Shown here one piece after another: positions 1 through 11,800 of a stretch of DNA of 64,000 bases. Every line of letters starts with the position of its first letter. The stretch's first letter is position 1. The notes under the pieces were generated by a model. It was not told where the DNA came from. It did not search any database and saw nothing but the letters and a program-made list of their open reading frames with translations. The position numbers were made by a program, and so were the translations under genes. The stretch lies in contig KL647288.1 in assembly GCA_000727475.1 (NCBI GenBank), positions 7,839,414 to 7,903,413 on the forward strand. The letters run 5' to 3'. This stretch comes from Sarcocystis neurona. Lineage: Eukaryota > Apicomplexa > Conoidasida > Eucoccidiorida > Sarcocystidae.

Positions 1-873
1 GACGGACGATTCAGCAGCATCAGTAGCGATCCAGCAGCAGCAGCGTTAGCAGTTCAACAGCAACAGCAGCAGTGGTTCAACAGCAGCAGCAGCAATTCAA
101 CAGCAGCAGCGGCGGTTCAACAGCAGCGGCAGCGATCCAGCAGCAGCAGCAGTTTATCATTTGTGTCAGAGCAGCAGTGCCCCCGAGGAGTAGGAACGCA
201 CTCCTCGCTGCTGTTGCAAGTAAGAGAAGTGGCAGAAGAAGCTTTCCTAGCGTCCACGGCAGCAGCAGCAGCAGCACTCAGCACCCCTCGTCTTTTTCCA
301 TCCTCAAGCAACCGCAGCATTGCTCCGCAGCAGCAGCAGCGCTTCACGGCTGCAGCAGCTGCAGTTTTTAAGAGCGGCAGCAAAACGTCTCACGTAGCCG
401 TACGAGAGGGCAGCAGCAGCGGTGCCCTAAGCGACGACGGTGGCAGATGAAGCAGCCGCAAAAGAGCGTGGGAACAGCGGCAGAGACGCGGGAGAGCTGC
501 GCTAGAAGAAGGCAAAGAATAAGCTGCAAGCGCAGGAAAAACTGCGCACGTAGATACCGCAGCGGCAGCAGGGTCGTGGTAGGAACATGAGGCGCCAATG
601 CATGCTGCAAAACAGCACCAGCAGCAGAACCGGAGCGACAGCAGGAAATTAGTAGCAGCGGAGATACAGCGCGTACCGGGCTCCACAGCAGCAGCAGCAC
701 CAGCAGGACCGGCAGAACAGAAGAGACAAAGACTGGGTGGGTCCCAGGAGCAAGCGCAGCTCAGCTGGAACCCACCGGCGAGACGAGGAGGCCAGTATAG
801 AAGATTATGGAGCGAAGCAAATCCTGCAGCAGTAGAGGTCGTCCTCGTGGAGATATACTGAAAGATACCTTAC
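1..873. repeat. Imperfect CAG/GCA-rich tract
   Basis: Trinucleotide-rich DNA with CAG/GCA on the plus strand, giving open frames of poly-Gln, poly-Ala or poly-Ser in every plus frame and poly-Leu/Cys antisense. No frame shows a non-repetitive protein core, so I call no gene. It may be the 3' part of the M28 locus or spacer. Confidence 0.5.
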
Positions 874-1125
874 CTGTGTAACGGAGGAGGACGAGGGCCA
901 GCAGCCAGACGACGAGCGCCGCATGCGTCGCCAATATTTCGGCTTCGAACGGATGCAGCAAGGCAGGGAAGCTCCTCAGCAAGCTGCAGCAGCATGTATC
1001 CAGCACCAGAGTCGTACACGAAAAAGAAGCGTAGACGACGTAGCAGCGGAGTCGCGGAGGATAAACAAACGTAGCGGCAGCAACGTCTTCAAGCAAAAGC
1101 AGAGGAACAACCAGCTGGGTTGGCG
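874..1125 (-). CDS. Possible downstream membrane exon of the M28 gene
   Basis: The candidate 252-nt exon is bounded by acceptor tggctgcttcctcag and consensus donor ACACAG/GTAAGG. It encodes a hydrophobic stretch ending HAALVVWLLALVLLRYT, a good membrane helix. Strand, position and character fit the missing C-terminal membrane domain of the peptidase. The phase does not match the weak donor at the end of exon 4, so another exon or donor would be needed. It could also be a chance opening in Leu-rich CTG-type sequence. Confidence 0.5.
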
Positions 1126-1904
1126 CTGAGGAAGCAGCCAAAAAAAAGAGAAGAGGGCGGCTAAGAAAGACAAGCAGAAGAGGACACAGCAGCGTGACAC
1201 GCGGATGAACAATGCGGCGGCGCAGCGTCCAGCAGCAGCAAGAAAAGGCAGCAGAGAATAACGAAGGAGAAAAGGGAGAAGAAAACAAAAGGAGGAAGAA
1301 GAAAGTGCCCGATTAGTTGAAGCAGCAGCAGAAATGCCGGAGGGACTATCCACAGGAAAAGAAGAAATATAGGGAAATATAGGGAGAAGGTGGAGGAGCA
1401 GGAGGAGCAGCAGAAGGAGCGAACAAGAAGAGATACACGCACACGAGTGCCCGCATGCACGTCACTACGATATTCCACATAACCAGGAATTGCTACACAT
1501 ATAAATATAATACATAATGAACATATATGTGTATATATATGTAGGTATATATAGACAGATATATAATTTCGTATCCGTCTGTGTGTATACATATCTACCT
1601 ATCTATCTATGTATATTTCGTATCTGTCGGTGTACAGATATATATACATATGTATACATATATATGCGTGCATATGTATATTCGAATATGGGCAAATACA
1701 TTTGTATATAACCACCCGGCTACAAATATAGTGATGCACGTACATAGATATATATATGTGTATATATGTATATGCGTATATGAGTTGCTGTTTATATATC
1801 GTAACGGTAGAAAACAAGCATTTCCCCAGGTACGTAGAATCTGTGCGAGTTATCGTTTCCACGGAAGAGAGAGAGGAACAGGAAGAGGGCTGCGTTTATG
1901 TTTT
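1126..1904. other. Non-coding stretch with TATATG simple repeat
   Basis: Purine-rich CAG-type DNA to about 1470, then alternating TATATG/TACATA repeat at 1490-1800. No exon is supported. If the M28 gene continues past 1905 this would be its intron. Confidence 0.5.
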
Positions 1905-3534
1905 TTACATGTGGGAGAGCGAGAAGAACCAGGTGACGAAGAATGCGGCACAAGCAGAGAAGGCGAAGAAGACTCCGGCGGGGACACTGTTGGCGAAGAG
2001 CAGCAGCGGCAGGGCGAAGAAGAGATTGAGAAGGAAGCCGAGCAGCAGGGTGAAGAGCGCAGCAGCAGCAGCAGCAAGCAGCAGCGCGGCCAGCGCGAGC
2101 AGCAGCAGCCGAGGCGAGAAGGCGACGTCGAGCCGAGCCTTTTCGAGGTGCAGGAGCAACGGGAAGAGCAGCAGGAGAAGTAGCAGCAGCGGCTCGAAGA
2201 AGCGCAGCGGCAGCAGCACAAGGACATGACCGAGCAAGTCGAAGTAGAAAGATGACGAGCCTGGCCAGGTCATATGGGAAGGCGTCAGAGGAGGTGGCCG
2301 TTTTTCTTGCTGCGGTGCAAACGGAAGCAAGCTTCTCACGAGGCTGTAGCCCACACGTCCGCGCTGCAGCAGCCACTCCACCCACCCCTCCTCCGAAAGC
2401 TGCCTCCCTGCGACGCCCCACTTCGCTGCTGCTGCTGCTGTGGCTTCTTCTTCTCCTGCTCTTCCTTCTGCGTCTGCGTGTTGCTGCTGCTGCAGCTGCT
2501 GTGGAACGGCCGGCTTTGTGGCTATTTCTCGACCCTGCAACCACGCCGCGAAAGCCTCAGGAAATTTATTCTTCCGTCGTTCTCCAGCCAGCACCAGCCT
2601 CTTCTGCTTTACATTCGTTTTCTTAGGGACAGCCTTCCTGCTGCTGCTCCTCCTGGCCTTCCGCCCGTCGCTGCTTCGCTTGTCTCTGTTTCTGGCGTCT
2701 GTTCCCTTCTGCAAACTCCTGCTCTTTTCACCGCCGCCGCTGCTACCACTGTACTCCGTGTCCTCTGCTCTCTCTGCCCTACTGCTGCTGCTCTTGCTCC
2801 TGCTGCTCCTCGGTTTCGTAAGTGATGCATCATCGCCCACCCTGCTGCTGCTGCTCCTTCTCCTCCCTATCGTCGCCCTGCTGTCGCTGCCGCTGCTTTT
2901 GTTGCTCAATTTCCCGTCTGCCACCTCTCCTCTGATGTTGCCGTCGCTGCTGCTACTGCTGTCGCTGCTGCGGCTGCCGTCGCTGCTGCTGGTGCTGCTT
3001 CCACTGCTGCTGCTGCTATCACTGCTGCTGCTGTCACTGCCGCTGCTGCTGCAGTCGCCGCCGGTGTGAACGCTGGTAGTACTTGTACACACCTGCGTCC
3101 TTGTACCATTTACGGTCAAGGAGGGGATGTTGTTGCTGTTGCTGCTGCACCTTTGCCACTTCGAGATTTCGCGCCTCCTTTTCGTCCCTCCTGTTTGGCC
3201 TTCCCTCCTCCCGTTTGTTTCTTCTTCTTTTCCCCCGACTTCTTCGCTTGCTGTTGCCACTCTGCGGCCGCTTCCAGCCCCTCTGGGCGCTGCGCCGCTG
3301 GTGGAGTTAAAGAGGTGCAGGTGCTGCCTGTACAGCAGCAGGGGGTCTGCTCTCCGCAACAGCGCTAGGTCAGCAGCGAGAGCCTGCACGGTAGGCAGCA
3401 GCGCCTGGCCGAGCTGCTGCAAAGAGCCAGGACGCACGTGATAGTAGTCGTCAAAGATCGTGTGGTAGTAGTAGCTCTCGGATGAAAACCCTATATCTAG
3501 GCCCGCCGAGACATGCTGCACGTCTCTCCATATC
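1905..3534 (-). CDS. M28 peptidase exon 4 (last His ligand, membrane region)
   Basis: The acceptor ggctgcacag ends at 3535. The exon begins [16 protein letters not shown], then [20 protein letters not shown], which carries the final His ligand, and a helix through [12 protein letters not shown] Ser/Asp/Gly-rich insert of about 350 residues follows, then [20 protein letters not shown] and a run of Leu/Ala-rich helices matching the first membrane segments after the ERMP1 peptidase domain. The TAA is at 1905-1907. A weak donor (CAT/GTAAAA) just before it could instead splice onward. Confidence 0.5.
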
Positions 3535-6500
3535 CTGTGCAGCCCCACAAGCACAGCGAATACGCAGCCAGAAAGAAGGAGAAGAAAGCAAGTGGACACA
3601 GAGCGAGACAGGCAGAGCGAGACACACAGCAGCGAAGGCCGACAAGAAAAGAGAGACGAGACAGGAGGACAAGAAGACCGAAAGGAAGCGAAGGAAGAAC
3701 AGAAGAAGATATCGAGAAAACACATGCCCACCGTTGGCCAAACAGGAAAAGACCGAAGGAAACGCAGCGCGGAGAATAAGAGAGGCAGAGAGACATACCC
3801 ACACATACACACATGCGGCAGAACTACCAGCCGGCTGGCCTCCCACTTTATAGAGCCGTTGCCGAAGAGGAGCAGGCGGCGGAGCACGCAGAAGAAGCAG
3901 CAGCAGCCGCTGAACATCGAAGAGAGAGACGCAAAAGAAGAGAAGAGGGCGGCAGCGGAGTCCGGACGCAGAGAACAGCAGCTGGGGGCGGTGAAGCAGC
4001 GGAAGCAGCAGCAGCAGCCAGGGAGGAGCCGACGCAGCGGCCAAGCAAGCAGCAGTGAGTCGAGGCGTGATGAAAACAGAGTGGGGCAGAGAAAGGAAGA
4101 CAGAGAGGAGTGGCCCAACAGAAATAAAACAGAGACGTCCATACATGCGCAGCTGCTCCAGGAGCCCGCAGCAAGTCGCCACAGATGCCCACGCAGTCGT
4201 CTTCTTCGAACCGCACGCAAGGCAACTGCATGCAGAAACAGGTCTGTATAGGAGTAATGCGCGTAGAAAGGGTAGACACGATATTCTCCCGCTACTTGCG
4301 GGGGGTCTTATTATCTGTTTGGCTGGCCGGTCATACATCCCTGCAGACCGGGCGACCCAACTGCATGTGTGGTGACATACCCAGGCAGATGTGTGTATAT
4401 ACACGCGTGTACACGGGCGTATACATACACAACAACACAGCCGTGAGCGACTTCTCCCTACATTCACAGATATATGTATGTGCGTCTGTCTATACGTGTG
4501 CAGACACGTGAATATCAAAGTCTTCCTCCCCACACACAAATATAAAATTTTCTCTTGCTATTCATATATATACACATACATCTACATATATATGTATACA
4601 TATACATTTATATATAGATAGTCACGTTACGTACGTCTGTGTGTGTCACACACTGAAGTCTTATGTGCGACCGCTAATACATGCAATATATATATATACA
4701 TGGATGTATGTATATATGTATATATACATATTTGTATGTGTATATGTATATATGCATAGATGTGTGTATACACGTATATGTACACAAATGTACGTATATG
4801 TATATATCTATCTATATACATATATATATGAAGAACGGAGGTAATTTGCCCACTCACGACCTTTTAAGGCGGGTGCAGACACAACCGGTATGTAGGTAAT
4901 GTGAACGTGTATACACGTCTGTACAAAGAGACAGCAACATTGGTGGGCCTCTGTATGCATCCGCCGTACACCTACGAGATTTCCTCTCCCTGGATCACAT
5001 GTGTGTTTGTATATACGGATAGAAACCTTTTACATCCGTGCGAGAAAGTATGCATGCTGTTGTATGTGCGGGTGTGTGCATGCCGACGATGTGGCTGCTG
5101 TGTATCCTCGCTGATTCGTGGGGGCTATCGCTTGCCCTATTTCGCCTCTCTGCAAAACCTTCTGTCTTCTTCTGCAGCGCGCGGAACGCCAGCACAGTTG
5201 TCCTGCTGGTACCGCAGCTGCTCTCTTGGAAGCCCGGCTGCTGCTGCTGCTGCTCTCCATGCTGCTGCTGGTGCTGCTCTCGGTGCTGCTGCTGCTGCTC
5301 CCGTTGCTGCTGCTGCTGCTCTCGGTGCTGCTGCTGCTGCTCTCGGTGCTGCCGCTGCTGCTGCGTGGCGCCACGTACGTGTGGCATTGTCTCTGCTACT
5401 TATGCAGTTCGTTCCGCTGCTTCTGTGCCGCACCATAGACGCTGTTCAGGTACTGTTGCTCTTGCTGTCTGTGCTGCAGTTCTTTGTCCCCCTGTCGCTG
5501 CTTTTGCTGCTGCTGCAGTTGCTGCCGCTCCTCTGAAGCAACTGTTAATTCTGCCACTACTGCGTTGCTACTGCCGGTCTTGAAGCAGCCGCTATTTTGG
5601 CGGTTGTGTTCCTGCTGCCGCTGCCCCGCTCTTCCGAACCAACTGCCACGCCTGCTGCTGCTGCGTTGCTGCTGTCGCTTTCTTTACGCGAAGGTGCGCG
5701 CCACTGCGGTGCCACCCGTGCTGCAGTTACAGCCCCGCTGCTGCTGCTGCTCGCGTCGACCCTGTTGCCGCCGCAGCTGCTCTGTGCGGCCCCCAGGGCT
5801 GGTGGGCTGTGGCAGCGGCTGCTGCTGCTGCACCGCCCGCTGCTTCACGGCACCCTGCTGTTGCTTCTGCCGCCGCTGCTGCAGGTATGGCTGTACTGCT
5901 GATGCTGTTGCTGCCGCCTCTTCTGTCGCTGCTGTTGCCGCTGCTGATGGTGGCACTGCTTCTGCTGCTGTTGCTGCCGCACGCACCTGAAGTCCGTCTC
6001 TCCAGGAAATATGGCAAGGTCGAAGATGTCTGCTGTCAACGCATTTCCATGTGGTCGCTGTGTCGCTGCTTTGTACACCTCCAACACCCTCTGTGAGTAC
6101 ACTCCGGTAGCCTACTCACAGCAGCAGCAGCAGCAACAACAGCAGCAACAGCAACTACAACAACAGCAGCAGCAACGGCAGCAGCACCGTCGCCCCCAGC
6201 AGGAGAAGCAGCAGCAGCAGCGGCAGCCACAGCAGCAGCAACAGCAGTGGCAACATCCGGACAGCAGCCGCAGTGCCTACAACAACAGCAGCAGCAGCGG
6301 CAATACCACCACTAGTAACACCAGGATAGGAGCAACAGTCGCTACGACAGCAGTAACGACGGCAACAGCAGCAGCGACAGCAGCAGCACCAGCACTAGAA
6401 GCAACAGAAGCAATAGCAACGGCAGTGGCAGCATCCACAGGAGAGGAACAGCGGCAGCAGCAACAAGAGCAGCAACGGGAAAATCTGCCAGTGAAGCAAA

Positions 6501-8804
6501 GGACGGGGAAGCGAAGCTGCAAAAGGAAACGAAGGGGAGCAAAATTCAAAGGCATGAAGGAGAGACACAAAAAGTGGGGAAACGCAGGCCAAGAAAACGA
6601 GAGAGAACGCGGAACGAGCAACGACAAGGGGCCGGAAAGGAAAGGATGAACAGAGAAGGAAACCGGGGGAACGGGGAGAGTGTTCGAAGAAATATTACGG
6701 CACTCACTTGCCTCACGCATGCACTCACGCATGAAGATAGAAATGGCTGCTGCTTATCTTTTCTTCTGTGCTGCTGCCGCATTCGCTCGAATCTCCTCCT
6801 TCAACAGGAAAATTTTCCATTCTACATTGTCGCTGCTGCTTCAGAATCGTCGTTGTAGGGACGCTTCCTGCTCTTGTACGCCTGTTGACGATTTTTGCGT
6901 CTACTCCTGCTGCCCACGAAGCACCCGTCACTGCTGCTGCTGATGTCGCAGCTGCTCTACCATCTGCGATGGCTGCTGCTACTTCTCCTCCCGCTGACGG
7001 CGCAGCTGTTCTAGTTCTGCTGTCACTGCTGCAGCTGCTGGTAACATCGCAGCGGCTTTTGACCTTGCTTCTGTTGCTGCTTGTGCTGCTGCTGCTGAGC
7101 TCGCTGCTGCTCTAGCTCCTGGTGCTGCTGCTCCTGCTGTTACAGCTGCTGCTGTGGAAGTCGCAGCCGCGGCAGCTGCTGCTGTTGGGGCTACTGTTGT
7201 TCCTGCTGCTGGTGCTGCCGCTGCAGCTGCTGTCTGTCGTGGGTCACCTTGCTGGCTCTACGCCTGAGTTGCAACTTTTGTAGCTGCCGCTGTTGTAGTG
7301 GTGTCGCTTTTTCAGGTGGTGCTTCATCTGCTGCTGTTGCCACCTCGTCGTGAGAGCTCCTGCGCCGCCCGTGTTGCTGCTGATGCTCGAGACCTGCTGC
7401 TGTTCTGCTTCTGCTGCCGTTGCTGCAGCTGGGACAAAGCTGACGTGACCGCTCGGTTTTCCCGGCTGCTGCTGCTCCGCGCTTCCAACGACTCTGCTGC
7501 TGCTGTTCGTATTGCTGTTGCTTCTGCTGCTCTTACCACTCCCGGTCTTGGTCGGGGTATTTAAAGGCGGATCCCCACGCCTGTCGCCTCTCGCTGCTGC
7601 AGCTGCTGCTTCCTCTCAGAGACTATCTCCATAAGTTCGTCCTTCCTCGTCCCCTACGCGCGTGTTGTTGCTGCTGCTGCGGCGCTTTTGCTGCTCGTGC
7701 TGCATCTTGTGTTGCTGTCCTTGCGACAGCGCGTGTCGCATGTTCCTGCTGCTGTTGCTGCTGCTGCTCGCGTGGCGCCGCGCTTTCCCCTCTCTGGGCA
7801 GATGCTGGCTTCGCGCCTCCTCCTAGTGCTGCCGGTGTTGCTGCTGCACCTGCTAGTCCTGCTGTGAGTCTTGCTGCTACTGCGGATCTTGCTGCTGCTG
7901 TGGGTGTTGCTGCTGCTGTGGGTCTTGCTGCCGCTACTGCTGCGTCCACGGCGGGTCTTGCTGCTGTTGCTGCTGGCAATGCTTCGTCTTCCTCCTACCT
8001 GAAAGAGACGTGGATAACCTGCTGCTCCTGAGGAGTCCAGATTGACAACGTAGGCGGCTTGACGAGCCATGGGGTGCAGCTGAGCAAAGGCGTGCGCCCC
8101 GTTCAGCTGCATTTCTTCCCCTCCTACGTAGAGAAAGAAACGAGAAGACGAGAGTCATACAGAAGTGGAGGATACAAAAAATGAAGAGCGCAGAAGAACG
8201 AAGCAATAAACAGAAACGCGTGGGCGAGTTCTTGCTGAGTGAGTTTCCTGCAAGGTGAACCGTCAAACAGACAGAGCAGCCCACACCCACACGTGCACGT
8301 GTACTTGTAACTGCACGCATTCCTATACATGCATATTTCTATATTTGTACATATATATAAATATATTCTCTATATCGGTTTTCATATCTTTGCTTACATT
8401 TACATATATATACATATATACACATACATACTTTCGTAGAGGTGTTTATATCTTTGCTTACGCTTACATCTATCTATCTACCTATCTACACATATATATA
8501 TATATTACCTGTATAGGTGTTTGTATTTATGCTTAAATTTACAGATATGTCCATATGTATATACATATCTGTGAAGGTTTTTATCTCTTTGCTTACATTC
8601 AAGTGTATATACAAACATACATATATGTGTATGTTATCCGTATGGGTGTGTGTGTCTCTGCTTATATTTACATATATGTACCTATATATATATATATGTA
8701 TATTATTGGTGTACGTGTTTACGTCTTTGTCAACAATCACACATATGTAGATATATGTATCTATGGGTGTTTACGTATTTGCGTATAATTCCATATGTGT
8801 ACAG

Positions 8805-8836
<32 letters not shown>

Positions 8837-8840
8837 GTAC

Positions 8841-8876
<36 letters not shown>

Positions 8877-11800
8877 GTATCTTATGGGTATAGGTGTTTG
8901 CGCCTTTGTTTATAATTACGCATATATATATATATATATATTGAAATATTCTCTGTATAGTTGATGATATCTTTGCCTATATTAACGTATATATATAAAT
9001 ATATATTCATCGTATAAGTGTTTATGTCTTTCCTTATATATATTTCTATACACATATATTTACATAGACACGCATATCGCCCAATTACGTATTTGTTTTT
9101 TCCACATATAAATACGCGTTTCTGTTTATGCACAGATGTACGCATCTGCACGCATATGCACGTGGTGATGCTTTGTCTACTGTAGTATACACATCTTTCC
9201 CATCGACACACACGTACATATCTCTGCGTCTACACATACATGTGTTTGCATGCATGAGTGTGTAATTTATTAGACCCGTGTCCACTATTCGTTTACACAT
9301 ACATTTCTTAACGCGTGTCTTTCTGTGTACGCAGCCACGTTCATAGCTCTTGTGCGCAGCTCCGCTTGTATACGCATACGTATAATACATATCTATATGT
9401 GTGTGTCTTCGCAGTTCATGCCGCCCCCTCAGACTTGCGTCCAAGCAGCAAACATGTTGAGAGACAAACACGTTTCCCTGCGAATAGACACACGCAGACA
9501 CACTCGAAGCAGGCAGGCAGCTGGCGGGAGGATGGAAGGCACCCCCGCAGAGGGAGAGGCACACGGAGACGAGACACGGAGGAGACGAGGCAGGGAGGGG
9601 ACGAGACGGGGAAAGAGAGGGAGACGGGGAAAGAGAGGGAGACAGGGAAAGAGAGGGAGACGGGGAAAGAGAGGGAGACGGCTACCGGGGAGGAGACGGG
9701 ACGGGGAGAGAGAGAGGGAGACGGCTACGAGGGAGGGGGAGACCGACGCAGGGAGACGCAGAGAGACGGGAAGAGAGACGGAGAGACACGGAGACGCAGG
9801 CAGACGGAGACGGCCACGGAGATGGCCACGGAGACAAAAAGAAAGAGAGGGGGGAAGAGAGAGACGGAAAGACGGGGAGAGAGCGTTGGAGAGACGGCGA
9901 GAAAGACGGAGACAACACGGAGACTCCGATGAGCAGAGACACACACGCAGGCAACCTGGGGAATGTTGTCTGGCGCTACGACTGCTGCACAGATGCTGCT
10001 GCGCGTGGACAGACGAAAACGCGTTTCCACTTCTTCTCTCTCTGTCTGCGCGAGTCCACACCAAGTTCTCTCACGTATTCACATATGTGGGGAGACGTGG
10101 AGTTCTCCAGACGTACATGGGTGCAAATACATACTTGTACATACATGTATATGGTAGATACATATGTATGGTTATGGTCATACACACACACGTACACACA
10201 TACATATACGGAGCACTTCAGCACATATGTGTGTAAATTACAGGCGCATGTTTGCACATATATATTTCCATGAGATAAATATATGCATACGTACTTGTAT
10301 GCAGACGCGTAGGTAGGCCTTTGAGCCGCTGAACTTTTGTACTGTGAAGACTAGGTACTTGCAGATTAAGACGGAACCATTTCAGATTCACTGCAGTCTC
10401 TCTGTCTATAGGTGCGGCGACCCACGTCTACAAGTACAAGGATATACAGAGAGACGGACACACACATATACGTATACGGATATATACACGGAAGTAACTA
10501 CGCATATGACTACGAATAGGTCAGGGCACATATATATATATATATATATACATATATAGAGAGAGAGAGACACACACAGTATCGATTCATAGAAAGAGGT
10601 ACATAGGGATATATTTAGGAATAGAAAGTAGGGGTTTTTCAGACATATACGCATGCATGCAGGGATGTGCACATCGGGACATACATATATATGTATCTCT
10701 ATACGTATACACAGACAAACATTTATTTAAAGGGATACATATATACATATATATATGTATATATGTAGGGAAACGTATACGGGTATCAGCCTGCGGTAAA
10801 GACGTGCAGTGGCCGACTTTCATATCTGCAACGACGTAGGCTGCAACATACAAACGTGAACAACACCTGCATCCACCTGCGCATCACTGCTAGTAGCCGC
10901 CTCAATAAGAAACTGTCTTCACATCTGTACATGTCTACACAAGTAGATAGCGGCACCCGCTTATATAAGATGCTCGGCGTGTGCCCCCGGGAGGCCCTAC
11001 AAACGAGGAGAAGCCTGGAGACACCAGTCACGCTGCGGGCAGCACTGCCTCAGCGACCCTGAGATTTCTCTCTCTCTCTCTCTGCGTCTGTGCATGCATG
11101 CAAGACGGCACGAGTATATTCCCTCCTTGCTGCCTCTGCCCGTCCTGTCCATTCTTCTCATATTTTCTCCCTTCTTTTCTTCCTCGTCCCCCTTCTCCTC
11201 CTTGTGCCCCTGCCGAATCTTCCCTTTTTCCTCGCTTTTATGCTTCCCTTTGTCACTTCTAGCAAAGAAGCCTTCTACTACGCGCCCCAGTTAACGCTGG
11301 CGGCCTCCTTCTTCGCAGACGTGGACAGACGTCTGCTGCGTCCGCTGGCCCGTGGACACCCCTGCTGCCTTTGACTTTTCTGCGTGCCAAAGGTACCTGC
11401 GTGCACTGCCTTGCCCCTGCGCGTCTACACTCGGGACGGAGAGGGGCGCTCTCCTTCTATTGGCTTTCTCTATTGGTTGCGCATGCGAGCTTCCCTACTG
11501 GCCAGGCGACTACGCATAGGGCCGCCTGCAGCAGCCCAAGTCGGCCGCACAGGCCACGCGCGCTGTCTGTGCAGATCCCTACGTGCGTGCGCGTGTCTCA
11601 GAGGGGGAGACAGCGCCCTCTTACCGAACCTGCCTTTTCTGCTGAAGAAAAAACTTCTCTTTCTCTCCTATCTATCTCCTATATAAAAGCAGGCGTTACT
11701 TGCGGACACGCACAACACAGCACTGTGACGGTCGACGAGAACCTCGCTAATGGTGCTTTATACCCTCTGCTTCCTACGTTTCGGCCGAGGAGAAGGCAGC

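Noticed and set aside
3451..4539. 362-codon minus-strand frame overlapping the M28 exon
   Set aside because: It runs through an intron and overlaps the true exon in another frame; text is Leu/Cys/Ser-rich shadow with no M28 motif.
8370..9040. CRISPR-like spaced repeats
   Set aside because: Copies are too diverged, spacing is irregular and spacers are simple TATATA sequence; the DNA is eukaryotic.
9315..10236. Arg/Glu-rich plus frames of 205 and 303 codons
   Set aside because: They are created by the GGGAGACGGGGAAAGAGA purine repeat, open in two frames at once, and lie inside the M28 intron.
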